A DNA stretch of 7,711 nucleotides from Bacteroidales bacterium (GCA_026987795.1 JALSMF010000414.1:1-7711), one strand, 5' to 3'; counted from the stretch's first letter, positions 1 to 7,048 are shown. Numbers and translations: made by a program. The notes: generated by a model not told the origin, from the sequence alone.

Positions 1-189
1 CAATTTGCCATACAATTAAATATCAGAAACTTATTAAACGAGCAATTTTACGGAGTGGGCAGAGAAACAGGTTCAAGCTTTATTGATGATTATAATTACC
101 GAACTAATCCTAATCCGGAAGGTTTTATCCCGGCTTATCATCCGCAGCCCGGAAGAACATATACCTTAAATCTGTTTTTTGACATATGA
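1..189 (+). CDS. TonB-dependent outer-membrane receptor, C-terminal fragment
   Basis: Frame 1 is open from the first base to a TGA at 187-189 and gives 62 residues. The fragment reads like the last two beta-strands of a TonB-dependent receptor barrel. It has an N-x-x-N-L-L-N-E-Q-F-Y motif near the start (a strand followed by a turn) and ends in Q-P-G-R-T-Y-T-L-N-L-F-F-D-I. That aromatic, alternating tail is the typical final strand that the outer-membrane assembly machinery recognises. The plug domain, TonB box and most of the barrel lie left of the window, so the ligand (siderophore, glycan, vitamin or other) cannot be inferred. The stop codon overlaps the start of the following sensor kinase by four bases, so the two are almost certainly co-transcribed. 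The family call rests on a short stretch but the motif is characteristic. Confidence 0.85.
   Translation, partial: QFAIQLNIRNLLNEQFYGVGRETGSSFIDDYNYRTNPNPEGFIPAYHPQPGRTYTLNLFFDI
186..189 (+). other. ATGA stop/start overlap (translational coupling)
   Basis: The receptor's TGA (187-189) and the kinase's ATG (186-188) share the sequence ATGA. There is no recognisable Shine-Dalgarno sequence before it; the upstream bases are T-rich. Initiation on the kinase message probably depends on ribosomes finishing the receptor, which would tie the amount of sensor to the amount of receptor. This ATG is also the only in-frame ATG ahead of the hydrophobic signal segment, which supports the chosen start. An in-frame TTG six codons in is a less likely alternative. 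Confidence 0.75.
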
Positions 190-2225
190 CAACAAAAATA
201 TTGAAAATAAAAAAAATATCACTTTGCAAAGATAAAACTGCAGGCAGTCTCGTTACGTCCGTATGCATAAAATACAGTTTTAAAAGAATATTTCGCGTTA
301 TTTCATTTATTGTTATAATTTTAGTTACCGACAGTGCCGAACTTTACGCACAAATAGGCAGAAATGAAATCATAGGAGCTTACATATATAATTTTGCAAA
401 ACACACTGAAACAGAGAAATACAATAACAAAAAATTCTATGAAATTGCTTTAATATCAGAAAACAAAGCATTAATTTCCGAACTTAAAAAACTGGAAACA
501 AATAAACAAATAAATAAAAAACCAATAACCGTTACGGTTTATAATAACTCAGAAATTGATTACGATAATACCTGTCTTATTTTTACGGCTCAAGATAAAC
601 TGGCAATATATCCTGAAATTTATGATAAAAGTAAAAATAAAAAGATTATTCTGGTTACGGAAAACTATAATAACAAATCCCGGGTAATGTTAAATTTATA
701 TGATACTGACGATAATAAAGTTTTATTTGAAATAAATAAAGGTAATATCTTTGAACGAAAATTAAAAATCAGTACGGAACTGCTGCTGACAGGCGGATCC
801 GAAATAGATATTATTGAATTATATATGAAAACCCAAAGAAAGCTGAACGAATCAACAAAAAAACTGGAAATAAATAAAAAGGAATTAGAAAAATTAACTT
901 CGGAAATAAAAAAAACACGAGAGAAAGCCGAAAAACAACAAAACTTAATCAATAAACAGCTAAGACTTATTAATCATCATAAAAAAGAACAAAATAAACT
1001 TATCTCGGTTATAAATAATTATAAAAGTCAAATCGAAAAACAAAAAACTTACCTGAACAATGAAATATTTAAACTGAAAACACTTACAGACAGTTTATCA
1101 TCAAGCAAAAATATTCTGAAAAAGCAGCAACTCGAACTAAAAAAGGGAGCAAGTGCTTTAGAACTGTTAAAAGATGAAATTAATAAAAAAAATAAAGAAC
1201 TTGAACAGCAAAAAAATGAACTGAAAGAACAATATGACATAATCAAGAAAAAAGAGACCGTTAATAATTTATTCTTCATAATAATTATTTTGGGAACAAG
1301 CTTGTTTACTGTCTTATTTATCGGATATGTACAGAGAAAAAAGAAAAACACATTACTTAAAAAGCAAAAAGAAGAACTTTCAAGCATTATAGAAAAGCTT
1401 AAAGAAACACAACAACAATTAATCCAGTCAGAAAAAATGGCATCTCTCGGTATCCTTACAGCCGGAATCGCTCACGAAATAAATAACCCCGTAAATTTTA
1501 TTTACACAGGCATCCACAGCTTAAAAAAAGATTTTAAAGACATAGAAATTATCATTAACAAGATTAAAGAAATAAATCCTGACGATAAAGATATCAAAGC
1601 CAAAATTAAAGAGATACAAAAACTTAAAGAAGAACTTTATTTTAAAGAAGCGGCAGAATCAATGCCCCAAACAATCAAAGATATCAAAACAGGAGCTGAC
1701 AGAACAGCAGAGATTATTAAAGGTTTACAAAAATTTTCAAGAACCGATGAAAATATGTTTATAACCTCAAACATCCACGAATACATAAAAACATCCTTAC
1801 TCATACTCCGGAACGAATACAAAAATTCAGTAAAAATAATAAGACATTTTGATAAAGAAATTCCGGAAATTGATTGTAATCCCGGAAAAATAACACAAGT
1901 TTTTATGAATATTTTAAGTAACAGTATTGATGCAATTAAAGAAAAAAAAGAACCGTCCGGAAAAATAATAATAGCAACATCCGCCGACAGTAAAAATGTA
2001 AAAATATCTTTTAAAGATAACGGTACCGGAATAAGCAAAAAAATAGTAAACAAAATATTCGACCCGTTTTTTACGACTAAAGATGTCGGAAAAGGAACAG
2101 GTTTAGGAATGTCTGTTTCATACGGGATAATAAAAGAACATAAAGGGAACATTGAAATAAAAACTGAAGAAGGTAAAGGAACCGAGTTTGTTATTATTTT
2201 ACCTAAAAAACAAGAACTTCCGTAA
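186..2225 (+). CDS. Membrane sensor histidine kinase with periplasmic YfiR-like (DUF4154) domain
   Basis: A 679-residue protein. Residues 36-48 are hydrophobic and are followed by A-E-L-Y-A-Q (51-56), a plausible signal-peptidase I site. Residues about 60-205 resemble YfiR/DUF4154: I-Y-N-F-A-K at 67-72, C-L-I-F at 130-133, F-E-I-N at 181-184 and L-K-I-S-T-E-L-L-L at 193-201. Residues about 210-358 are a Lys/Glu/Gln-rich coiled coil, and 361-381 form a transmembrane helix. After a short cytoplasmic coiled coil comes a HisKA domain with phospho-acceptor H430 (A-H-E-I-N-N-P). The HATPase domain has N-box N575/N579, G1 D-N-G-T-G-I (611-616), F-box F-D-P-F-F-T-T-K (625-632) and G2 G-K-G-T-G-L-G (635-641), so it should be active. 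It lies downstream of and overlaps an outer-membrane receptor gene. In Pseudomonas, YfiR is a separate periplasmic repressor of the diguanylate cyclase YfiN; here the domain is inferred to be a kinase's input. The kinase call is near certain; the YfiR call comes from motif pattern and is good but not proven. Confidence 0.92.
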   Translation: MTTKILKIKKISLCKDKTAGSLVTSVCIKYSFKRIFRVISFIVIILVTDSAELYAQIGRNEIIGAYIYNFAKHTETEKYNNKKFYEIALISENKALISELKKLETNKQINKKPITVTVYNNSEIDYDNTCLIFTAQDKLAIYPEIYDKSKNKKIILVTENYNNKSRVMLNLYDTDDNKVLFEINKGNIFERKLKISTELLLTGGSEIDIIELYMKTQRKLNESTKKLEINKKELEKLTSEIKKTREKAEKQQNLINKQLRLINHHKKEQNKLISVINNYKSQIEKQKTYLNNEIFKLKTLTDSLSSSKNILKKQQLELKKGASALELLKDEINKKNKELEQQKNELKEQYDIIKKKETVNNLFFIIIILGTSLFTVLFIGYVQRKKKNTLLKKQKEELSSIIEKLKETQQQLIQSEKMASLGILTAGIAHEINNPVNFIYTGIHSLKKDFKDIEIIINKIKEINPDDKDIKAKIKEIQKLKEELYFKEAAESMPQTIKDIKTGADRTAEIIKGLQKFSRTDENMFITSNIHEYIKTSLLILRNEYKNSVKIIRHFDKEIPEIDCNPGKITQVFMNILSNSIDAIKEKKEPSGKIIIATSADSKNVKISFKDNGTGISKKIVNKIFDPFFTTKDVGKGTGLGMSVSYGIIKEHKGNIEIKTEEGKGTEFVIILPKKQELP

Positions 2226-2265
2226 AAAAACAACCGTCAGATTTTTTATATTAACAATGAAATTG

Positions 2266-2273
2266 TAAATTTG
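2266..2273 (+). promoter_or_regulatory. Possible -7 promoter element (TAAATTTG)
   Basis: TAAATTTG matches the Bacteroidota -7 consensus TAnnTTTG exactly. The expected TTTG about 19-21 bases upstream is not clear; that region is only a T-run (2242-2247). If used, transcription would start around 2280 and give a leader of about 115 bases for the REC kinase. In such AT-rich DNA this match can easily arise by chance. Confidence 0.3.
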
Positions 2274-2292
2274 AAATTAAACAATAATTAAA

Positions 2293-2394
2293 GCGGCATA
2301 AAATGTCTGATTTTTACACAAAAACAGCCGTAAAAAACAAAAACATAAAACAACAACCTGAATAAAAACTCAAACTGCAACCTTTAAATGCCGC
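2293..2394 (+). repeat. 7-bp inverted repeat spanning the leader of the REC kinase
   Basis: GCGGCAT at 2293-2299 is the exact reverse complement of ATGCCGC at 2388-2394. The two are the most GC-rich patches in an otherwise A-rich 170-base gap. The right arm ends one base before the ATG at 2396. In RNA, pairing would close an 88-base loop and bury the ribosome-entry region. The arms are short, so this is a suggestion only. Confidence 0.35.
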
Positions 2395-2395
2395 A

Positions 2396-3553
2396 ATGAT
2401 GAAATCTGAAAAATACACAATACTTTATGTTGATGATGAAGAAAGTAATTTAAGAATATTCAAAAATATTTTTAAAAAAGAATACAATATTTTTACGGCA
2501 AAATCAGCTGAAGAAGGTATCCGTATACTTAAAAACAATACTATAGACATAATACTCAGCGACCAAAGGATGCCAAAAATGACAGGTGTCGACTTTTTAA
2601 AATATACTCTGAAAAAACACCCCGAACTTAACAGAATATTAATTACCGGTTATACAGATTTCAGTGCCCTTAAAAATGCTATAAATGAAGCTAAAATTTA
2701 TCAATACGTCCAAAAACCGTGGAAAGAAGAAGACCTCAGCAAAATTATAAAAGAAGCCCTTCAGTTATACAAGCTCAAACAAGAGAATAAAAAACTTTTG
2801 GCAGATTTAAAAGAAACTCATAAAAAGTTAAAAGCAGAAAAAGAAAAAGCAGAAGAAAGCAATCGGCTTAAATCTGCTTTTTTATCAAATATATCACACG
2901 AAATAAGAACACCTATGAACGGAATAATCGGTTTCTCGACAATTCTTAAAGAAAACGATATTGCCGACAAAAAAAGAAATGAATTTCTTGACATTATAAT
3001 CAGAAGTTCAAACCGTTTACTTAAAACAATTGATGATATAGTAGAAATATCCGAACTTGAAACAAATCAAGTAACAGTTAAAGAAACAGAGGTCGAAATA
3101 TTTAATTTTTTTGAAGATTTATTTGCTATTTGTAAAACCCGAGCAAAAAAAAAGAATATAACAGTATCTTTAACAAATAAAATCTCCCCCGATAATCGTA
3201 ATATCATCACCGATGAAGTTAAACTTCAAAAAATAACCGGAAACCTTATCGACAATGCCCTTAAGTATACAGAACACGGCAGCATAGAAATTATTTGTGA
3301 AATATCCGATAAAAAATTAACAACCTGCATAAAAGATACCGGCGAGGGAATATCTCCCGATATGCACGATAAAATTTTTGAACGTTTCAGACAAGAGCAC
3401 GACAGCAAAGATAATCATAAAGAAGGATTAGGGCTCGGGCTTGCAATAGTAAAAGAAAACGTTAAAATTATGAACGGAAAAATATATTTAGAGTCAGAAA
3501 AAGGCAAAGGCTCTGTATTTACGGTTGAAATCCCCGTAAAATTTCCGAATTAA
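2396..3553 (+). CDS. Soluble hybrid kinase: N-terminal receiver domain + HisKA + HATPase
   Basis: A 385-residue protein with no signal peptide or membrane helix, so cytoplasmic. Residues 6-121 form a receiver domain: acidic pocket D13/D14, phospho-acceptor D56 in S-D-Q-R-M-P, T84 in I-T-G-Y, and K107 in Q-K-P-W. The K-P-W ending is typical of receivers of the RpfG/HupR kind. A coiled-coil linker (about 122-158) leads to HisKA with H168 in S-H-E-I-R-T-P-M-N-G. The HATPase domain has N287 in I-D-N-A-L-K-Y-T, G1 D-T-G-E-G-I (314-319), F-E-R-F (328-331) and G2 G-L-G-L-G-L-A (344-350). All catalytic residues are present, so the receiver probably gates the attached kinase. The start could be either of two adjacent ATGs (2396 or 2399). 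It lies 170 bases after a membrane sensor kinase on the same strand, which makes it a candidate phosphorelay partner. No output regulator is in the window, so the target is unknown. Confidence 0.93.
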   Translation: MMKSEKYTILYVDDEESNLRIFKNIFKKEYNIFTAKSAEEGIRILKNNTIDIILSDQRMPKMTGVDFLKYTLKKHPELNRILITGYTDFSALKNAINEAKIYQYVQKPWKEEDLSKIIKEALQLYKLKQENKKLLADLKETHKKLKAEKEKAEESNRLKSAFLSNISHEIRTPMNGIIGFSTILKENDIADKKRNEFLDIIIRSSNRLLKTIDDIVEISELETNQVTVKETEVEIFNFFEDLFAICKTRAKKKNITVSLTNKISPDNRNIITDEVKLQKITGNLIDNALKYTEHGSIEIICEISDKKLTTCIKDTGEGISPDMHDKIFERFRQEHDSKDNHKEGLGLGLAIVKENVKIMNGKIYLESEKGKGSVFTVEIPVKFPN

Positions 3554-3562
3554 GTTTTTTTA

Positions 3563-3605
3563 AGTTCAAAAAAGATAATACCTTAAAAATAAAATGAACT
3601 CAATT
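3563..3605 (+). terminator. Weak candidate terminator after the REC kinase
   Basis: AGTTCA (3563-3568) pairs with TGAACT (3595-3600) across a 26-base loop, followed by CAATTTTT on the plus strand. The stem is only six pairs and the loop is long, so it is a poor rho-independent terminator. It spans most of the 46-base gap between two convergent genes, where some termination signal is expected. It touches the stop codon of the opposing gene. Confidence 0.25.
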
Positions 3606-4196
3606 TTTAATACACCTTACGGAATATCCTGTTGAACTCAGGTAATAAAAACAGTTAACGCTCTCAAAATTACTGAATATATAACGTCTGCAGGCATTCT
3701 TTCCGTTAGCCGGTGAACTTGTCCAAAAATAGGCATAATACCCGAGGTCATAAAAATTACCGCTGAAGTCGTAACGACACCCCCCCGGTAAAGCATCAAA
3801 GCCGCAAGGGTAAATATTATATAAATATTCGGATTTCCATAAACCACTTTTAGCCTTCAGTTTATTGCCGGCAACATCATTTCCTCCGAGGTAGTTTGTT
3901 AAAATATCCCACTCAACGTTGCTCGGCAAATGCCATCCGTCAGGACATACATTTTTAGCAGTTTCCCAATTATATAACCTTCCGTATGTTTTAACATACT
4001 CCTCATTATTATCATAAGCCCAGCTTCCTTTTGCCGTTTTATAAGCAAGGTTTTCCGCCATCCACACCTGCTCTCCTATCTTCACCGTTTTATACACACG
4101 TCCGTCTCTTTTATCTTTGAAACTGCCGGTTGTTTGTGCCGAACAAATATTCAATGTAATAATTATGATGAGCGTGTTAAATATTGATTTTTTCAT
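3600..4196 (-). CDS. Secreted FISUMP-domain protein
   Basis: A 198-residue protein with an N-terminal signal peptide (M-K-K, hydrophobic 5-16, likely cleavage after S-A-Q at about 21). The rest is one FISUMP domain (Fibrobacter succinogenes major paralogous domain). Hallmarks seen are D-G-R-V-Y-K-T-V-K-I-G-E-Q-V-W-M-A-E-N-L (31-50), Y-G-R-L-Y-N-W (71-77), C-P-D-G-W-H-L-P (84-91), G-F-D-A-L-P-G-G (132-139), F-W-T-S-S (157-161) and the closing Y-S-V-R-C-I-K-N. The family is exported and its biochemical role is not established. No sorting domain or further domain is fused. C18 is not in an acceptable lipobox, because the residue before it is Ile, so it is probably not a lipoprotein. The mature part has six cysteines (84, 131, 140, 169, 182, 195). 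The gene converges on the REC kinase and follows the sdh terminator in the same direction, so it probably has its own promoter in 4197-4245, though no consensus was found there. Confidence 0.88.
   Translation of the reverse strand: MKKSIFNTLIIIITLNICSAQTTGSFKDKRDGRVYKTVKIGEQVWMAENLAYKTAKGSWAYDNNEEYVKTYGRLYNWETAKNVCPDGWHLPSNVEWDILTNYLGGNDVAGNKLKAKSGLWKSEYLYNIYPCGFDALPGGCRYDFSGNFYDLGYYAYFWTSSPANGKNACRRYIFSNFESVNCFYYLSSTGYSVRCIKN
3780..3786 (-). repeat. Seven-G homopolymer within the FISUMP gene
   Basis: The plus strand shows seven C in a row, read as CCG GGG GGG TGT (P-G-G-C, residues 137-140) in the minus-strand gene. A run this long stands out in AT-rich DNA and is a possible slippage site. 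One alternative frame stays open from here down to 3638, so a frameshift would replace roughly the last 46 codons rather than stop at once. Confidence 0.8.
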
Positions 4197-4245
4197 GGTT
4201 TTAAACAGTGGTATTTATTACGGTTATTAACGTGTTTTATATTCT

Positions 4246-4287
4246 AAAAAAGAAAGTCGTTCGATATCTTAATGCAAACGACTTTCT
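4246..4287 (-). terminator. Rho-independent terminator of the sdhCAB operon
   Basis: AGAAAGTCGTT (4251-4261) and AACGACTTTCT (4277-4287) form a perfect 11-bp stem with a 15-base loop. On the minus strand the stem is followed by TTTTT (4250-4246). It lies seven bases beyond the sdhB stop codon, in the right orientation to end the operon transcript and to insulate the FISUMP gene behind it. Confidence 0.88.
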
Positions 4288-4293
4288 GAAAAA

Positions 4294-5052
4294 TTAACTT
4301 TTAATATTTGCAGTCAAAAACTCTCTGTTCAAACGAGCAATATGCGCCAATGAAATACCTTTCGGACATTCCATCTCACAAGCTCCTGTATTTGAACAAT
4401 TCCCGAAACCGAGTTCATCCATTTTTGCTATCATATTTTTAGCTCTCCTGCTCGCTTCAACTTTACCTTGCGGAAGCAGTGCTAACTGCGAAACTTTGGC
4501 AGCAACAAACAGCATCGCCGAAGAGTTTTTACAAGTAGCAACACACGCTCCGCATCCTATACATGCGGCAGCATCCATTGCTTCGTCAGCATCTTCCTTC
4601 GGTATCGGTATAGCATTAGCATCCGGAACACCACCCGTCGAGACAGAGACAAAACCGCCTGCCTGCATTATTTTTTCGTAAGCAGTCCTGTCAACCATTA
4701 AATCCTTAATAACAGGAAAACTTCCTACTCTCCAGGGCTCAATTACTATGGTTTCTCCGTCGGAAAATTTCCTCATATGAAGCTGGCAGGTAGTAATTAA
4801 ATCGTCCGGACCGTGAGCCCTTCCGTTTATAAATAAACTGCACATTCCGCAAATACCTTCACGGCAGTCGTGGTCGTATGCTATGGGTTCTTTGTTTTCA
4901 CTTACAAGTTTTTCGTTTAAAACATCTAACATTTCAAGAAATGAACTGTCAACAGATATATTCTTAAGTTCGTAAGTTTCAAAAGATCCTTTACTTTTAG
5001 CATCTTTTTGTCGCCAAACTTTAAGTTTTATATTTATTGTTTTATGAGCCAT
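4294..5052 (-). CDS. sdhB: Succinate dehydrogenase/fumarate reductase iron-sulfur subunit
   Basis: A 252-residue protein that passes electrons between the flavoprotein and the membrane cytochrome through three iron-sulfur centres. The [2Fe-2S] ligands are C63, C68, C71 (C-R-E-G-I-C-G-M-C) and C89. By homology with the E. coli enzyme, the [4Fe-4S] ligands are C164, C167, C170 and C229, and the [3Fe-4S] ligands are C174, C219 and C225. All are present. The spacing from C71 to C89 is longer than in E. coli SdhB, with an N-G-R-A-H-G-P-D insertion, as in the SdhB/FrdB form with a single cytochrome subunit. There is no signal peptide; it acts on the cytoplasmic face of the inner membrane. It is the last gene of the operon, 40 bases after sdhA. 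Its start region is A/T-rich without a Shine-Dalgarno sequence close to the ATG. Whether it should be called sdhB or frdB cannot be decided from sequence alone. Confidence 0.96.
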   Translation of the reverse strand: MAHKTINIKLKVWRQKDAKSKGSFETYELKNISVDSSFLEMLDVLNEKLVSENKEPIAYDHDCREGICGMCSLFINGRAHGPDDLITTCQLHMRKFSDGETIVIEPWRVGSFPVIKDLMVDRTAYEKIMQAGGFVSVSTGGVPDANAIPIPKEDADEAMDAAACIGCGACVATCKNSSAMLFVAAKVSQLALLPQGKVEASRRAKNMIAKMDELGFGNCSNTGACEMECPKGISLAHIARLNREFLTANIKS

Positions 5053-5092
5053 AATTTTTATTTTTAAATTTATAAAACCTTTTCTTTATTTT

Positions 5093-7048
5093 TTAAGCTG
5101 TTTTATAATTACGTGTTTTAACTTCAATCTCTTCATACTCTAAAGGTTCTTTATGCAATTCGGGTTCTTTATCATCTCCTTTATATTCCCAGGCGGCAAC
5201 ATACATATATTCATCATCGCGCCTCATTGCTTCCCCCTCTTCCGTAGCATATTCTTCCCTGAAATGACCGCCGCAGGATTCATTTCTGTTCAAAGCATCA
5301 TAAGCCATAAGCTCGCCAAGTTCAAGAAAATCCGCAACTCTGTTAGCTTTTTCAAGTTCAGGATTAACCGTATCCGTATTTCCGGGAATATGAACATTTT
5401 CCCAAAACTCTTTTCGTAATGCTTTTATTTCCTCTATTGCTTCTTTAAGACCTTTGTCATTTCTTGCCATTCCTACCTTGTCCCAAAGTATTTTTCCGAG
5501 TTCTCTGTGATAATAATCTGCAGATTTATTTCCTTTAACGGACATCAACCTGTTTATTTGAGATTTTACATCCTCTTCGGCTTTTTTAAATTCTTCAAGT
5601 TCGGCAGGATTTTTTCTCGGATTTGTAATTTCATAAGCAAGATAATTTTGAATTGTATAAGGCAGAACAAAATAGCCGTCAGCCAAACCTTGCATAAGTG
5701 CAGAAGCTCCCAGCCTGTTTGCTCCGTGATCGGAAAAGTTTGCTTCGCCCGTAACAAATAATCCGGGTATTGTTGATTGCAGTTCGTAATCAACCCAAAG
5801 ACCTCCCATTGTATAATGAATTGTAGGATATATTCTCATAGGTGTTTCATACGGATTTTCGTCAGTAATTTTTTCATACATTTGAAAAAGATTTCCGTAG
5901 CGAGCTTCAATGACATCTTTTCCGAGACGCTCAATTGCGTATTTAAAATCAAGATAAACACCTTCTCCGGATTCATTTTTTTCAATACCGAAACCGTTGT
6001 CGGTTCTCTCTTTTGCGGCTCTGGAAGCAACATCACGCGGAACCAGATTTCCAAATGCCGGGTAACGTCTTTCCAAATAAAAATCTCTGTCCTCATCGGG
6101 AATATCTTCGGGACGCATTTTACCGGCTCTGATTGCTTCGGCATCTTCTTTTTTCTTAGGCACCCAAATTCGTCCGTCATTTCTTAAACTCTCCGACATC
6201 AATGTTAATTTTGATTGAAATTCTCCGTGGCGAGGGATGCAGGTCGGATGAATTTGAACAAATGCCGGATTGGCAAAAAACGCTCCTTTTTTATATGCTT
6301 TCCATACAGCACTGCCATTACTTCCCATAGCATTTGTAGAAAGATAAAAAACATTTCCGTAACCTCCGGTTGCCAAAACAACCGCATGTCCGAAATGACT
6401 TTTTATCTCACCTGTTATTAAATTACGGGTAACAATTCCTCTTGCTTTTCCGTCAACAATTACAATATCCATCAATTCTGTTCTGTTGTGCATTTCTACA
6501 TTTCCCAAACCTATTTGGCGAGATAATGCACTGTAAGCACCGAGCAAAAGCTGTTGTCCGGTTTGTCCTCTGGCATAAAATGTTCTGGATACCAATGCTC
6601 CTCCGAAAGAACGATTATCCAAATAACCTGAATATTCTCTTGCAAAAGGAACTCCTTGAGCAACAGCCTGGTCTATTATAGCATTACTTACTTCTGCCAA
6701 ACGGTAAACATTTGCTTCGCGTGAACGGTAGTCTCCGCCCTTAATTGTATCATAGAACAGGCGGTATATTGTATCTCCGTCATTAGGGTAATTTTTAGCA
6801 GCATTTATTCCCCCTTGTGCTGCAATACTGTGAGCTCTTCGAGGACTGTCCTGATAGCAGAATGCTTTAACTTTAAATCCCATTTCAGCTAAACTTGCGG
6901 CAGCAGCTCCTCCGGCTAAGCCGGTTCCTACAACAATAACATCAATTTTTCTTTTATTGGCAGGGTTTACCAAATTTTGATGAGCTTTATAATTACTCCA
7001 TTTATCTTTGAGTTTTCCTTTCGGAACTTTTGAGTCTAATTTTGTCAT
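5093..7048 (-). CDS. sdhA: Succinate dehydrogenase/fumarate reductase flavoprotein subunit
   Basis: A 651-residue catalytic subunit that interconverts succinate and fumarate and holds covalent FAD. The FAD-binding Rossmann motif V-V-G-T-G-L-A-G-G lies at 39-47, and H73 in R-A-H-S-I-A-A-Q-G-G is the expected histidyl-FAD attachment site. Active-site motifs are F-V-Q-I-H-P-T (263-269), L-V-P-R-D-V-A-S-R (335-343, with the likely proton-shuttle arginine R338), H-Y-T-M-G-G (411-416) and G-E-A-N-F-S-D-H-G-A-N-R-L-G (434-447). The C-terminal helical region (about 500-651) is complete, and the length is usual for this Bacteroidota/epsilonproteobacterial type. It lies between sdhC (30-base gap) and sdhB (40-base gap), all on the minus strand. 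The start at 7048 is supported by the normal length before the FAD motif. It appears less AT-rich than the kinase genes, consistent with a highly expressed core gene. Confidence 0.97.
   Translation of the reverse strand: MTKLDSKVPKGKLKDKWSNYKAHQNLVNPANKRKIDVIVVGTGLAGGAAAASLAEMGFKVKAFCYQDSPRRAHSIAAQGGINAAKNYPNDGDTIYRLFYDTIKGGDYRSREANVYRLAEVSNAIIDQAVAQGVPFAREYSGYLDNRSFGGALVSRTFYARGQTGQQLLLGAYSALSRQIGLGNVEMHNRTELMDIVIVDGKARGIVTRNLITGEIKSHFGHAVVLATGGYGNVFYLSTNAMGSNGSAVWKAYKKGAFFANPAFVQIHPTCIPRHGEFQSKLTLMSESLRNDGRIWVPKKKEDAEAIRAGKMRPEDIPDEDRDFYLERRYPAFGNLVPRDVASRAAKERTDNGFGIEKNESGEGVYLDFKYAIERLGKDVIEARYGNLFQMYEKITDENPYETPMRIYPTIHYTMGGLWVDYELQSTIPGLFVTGEANFSDHGANRLGASALMQGLADGYFVLPYTIQNYLAYEITNPRKNPAELEEFKKAEEDVKSQINRLMSVKGNKSADYYHRELGKILWDKVGMARNDKGLKEAIEEIKALRKEFWENVHIPGNTDTVNPELEKANRVADFLELGELMAYDALNRNESCGGHFREEYATEEGEAMRRDDEYMYVAAWEYKGDDKEPELHKEPLEYEEIEVKTRNYKTA

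Larger units (their letters stand above)
2226..2395 (+). other. 170-base A-rich gap between the two kinase genes
   Basis: No gene of credible length is seen here. The gap is strongly A-rich, especially 2320-2375, as expected of an unstructured leader. It holds one weak Bacteroidota-like promoter match (2266-2273) and a seven-base inverted repeat whose right arm ends one base before the next ATG. No hairpin followed by a T-run is present, so transcripts from the receptor/YfiR-kinase pair may read through into the second kinase. Confidence 0.6.

Noticed and set aside
1637..2233. 198-codon minus-strand open frame opposite the first kinase (with shorter ones at 665-952 and 1049-1387)
   Set aside because: Translations are Ser/Phe/Leu-rich low-complexity mirrors of the Lys/Glu-rich kinase. 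The plus-strand frame carries all kinase motifs.
2254..2266. ACAAT-GAA-ATTGT mini-hairpin as a terminator after the first kinase
   Set aside because: Only five AT-rich pairs and no T-run follows it; too weak to call.
2220..2340. Near-identical CCGTAAAAAACAA segments at 2220-2233 and 2328-2340
   Set aside because: They differ by one A in the homopolymer and are low-complexity, and the first includes the end of the kinase gene. Probably chance.
4137..4196. Lipoprotein signal in the FISUMP protein
   Set aside because: C18 is preceded by L-N-I, and Ile just before the Cys does not fit a lipobox. An S-A-Q signal-peptidase I site fits better.
5153..6681. Several plus- and minus-strand open frames of 60-136 codons inside sdhA
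   Set aside because: The sdhA frame is complete with conserved catalytic motifs throughout. The others show no domain or initiation signal and are shadows.
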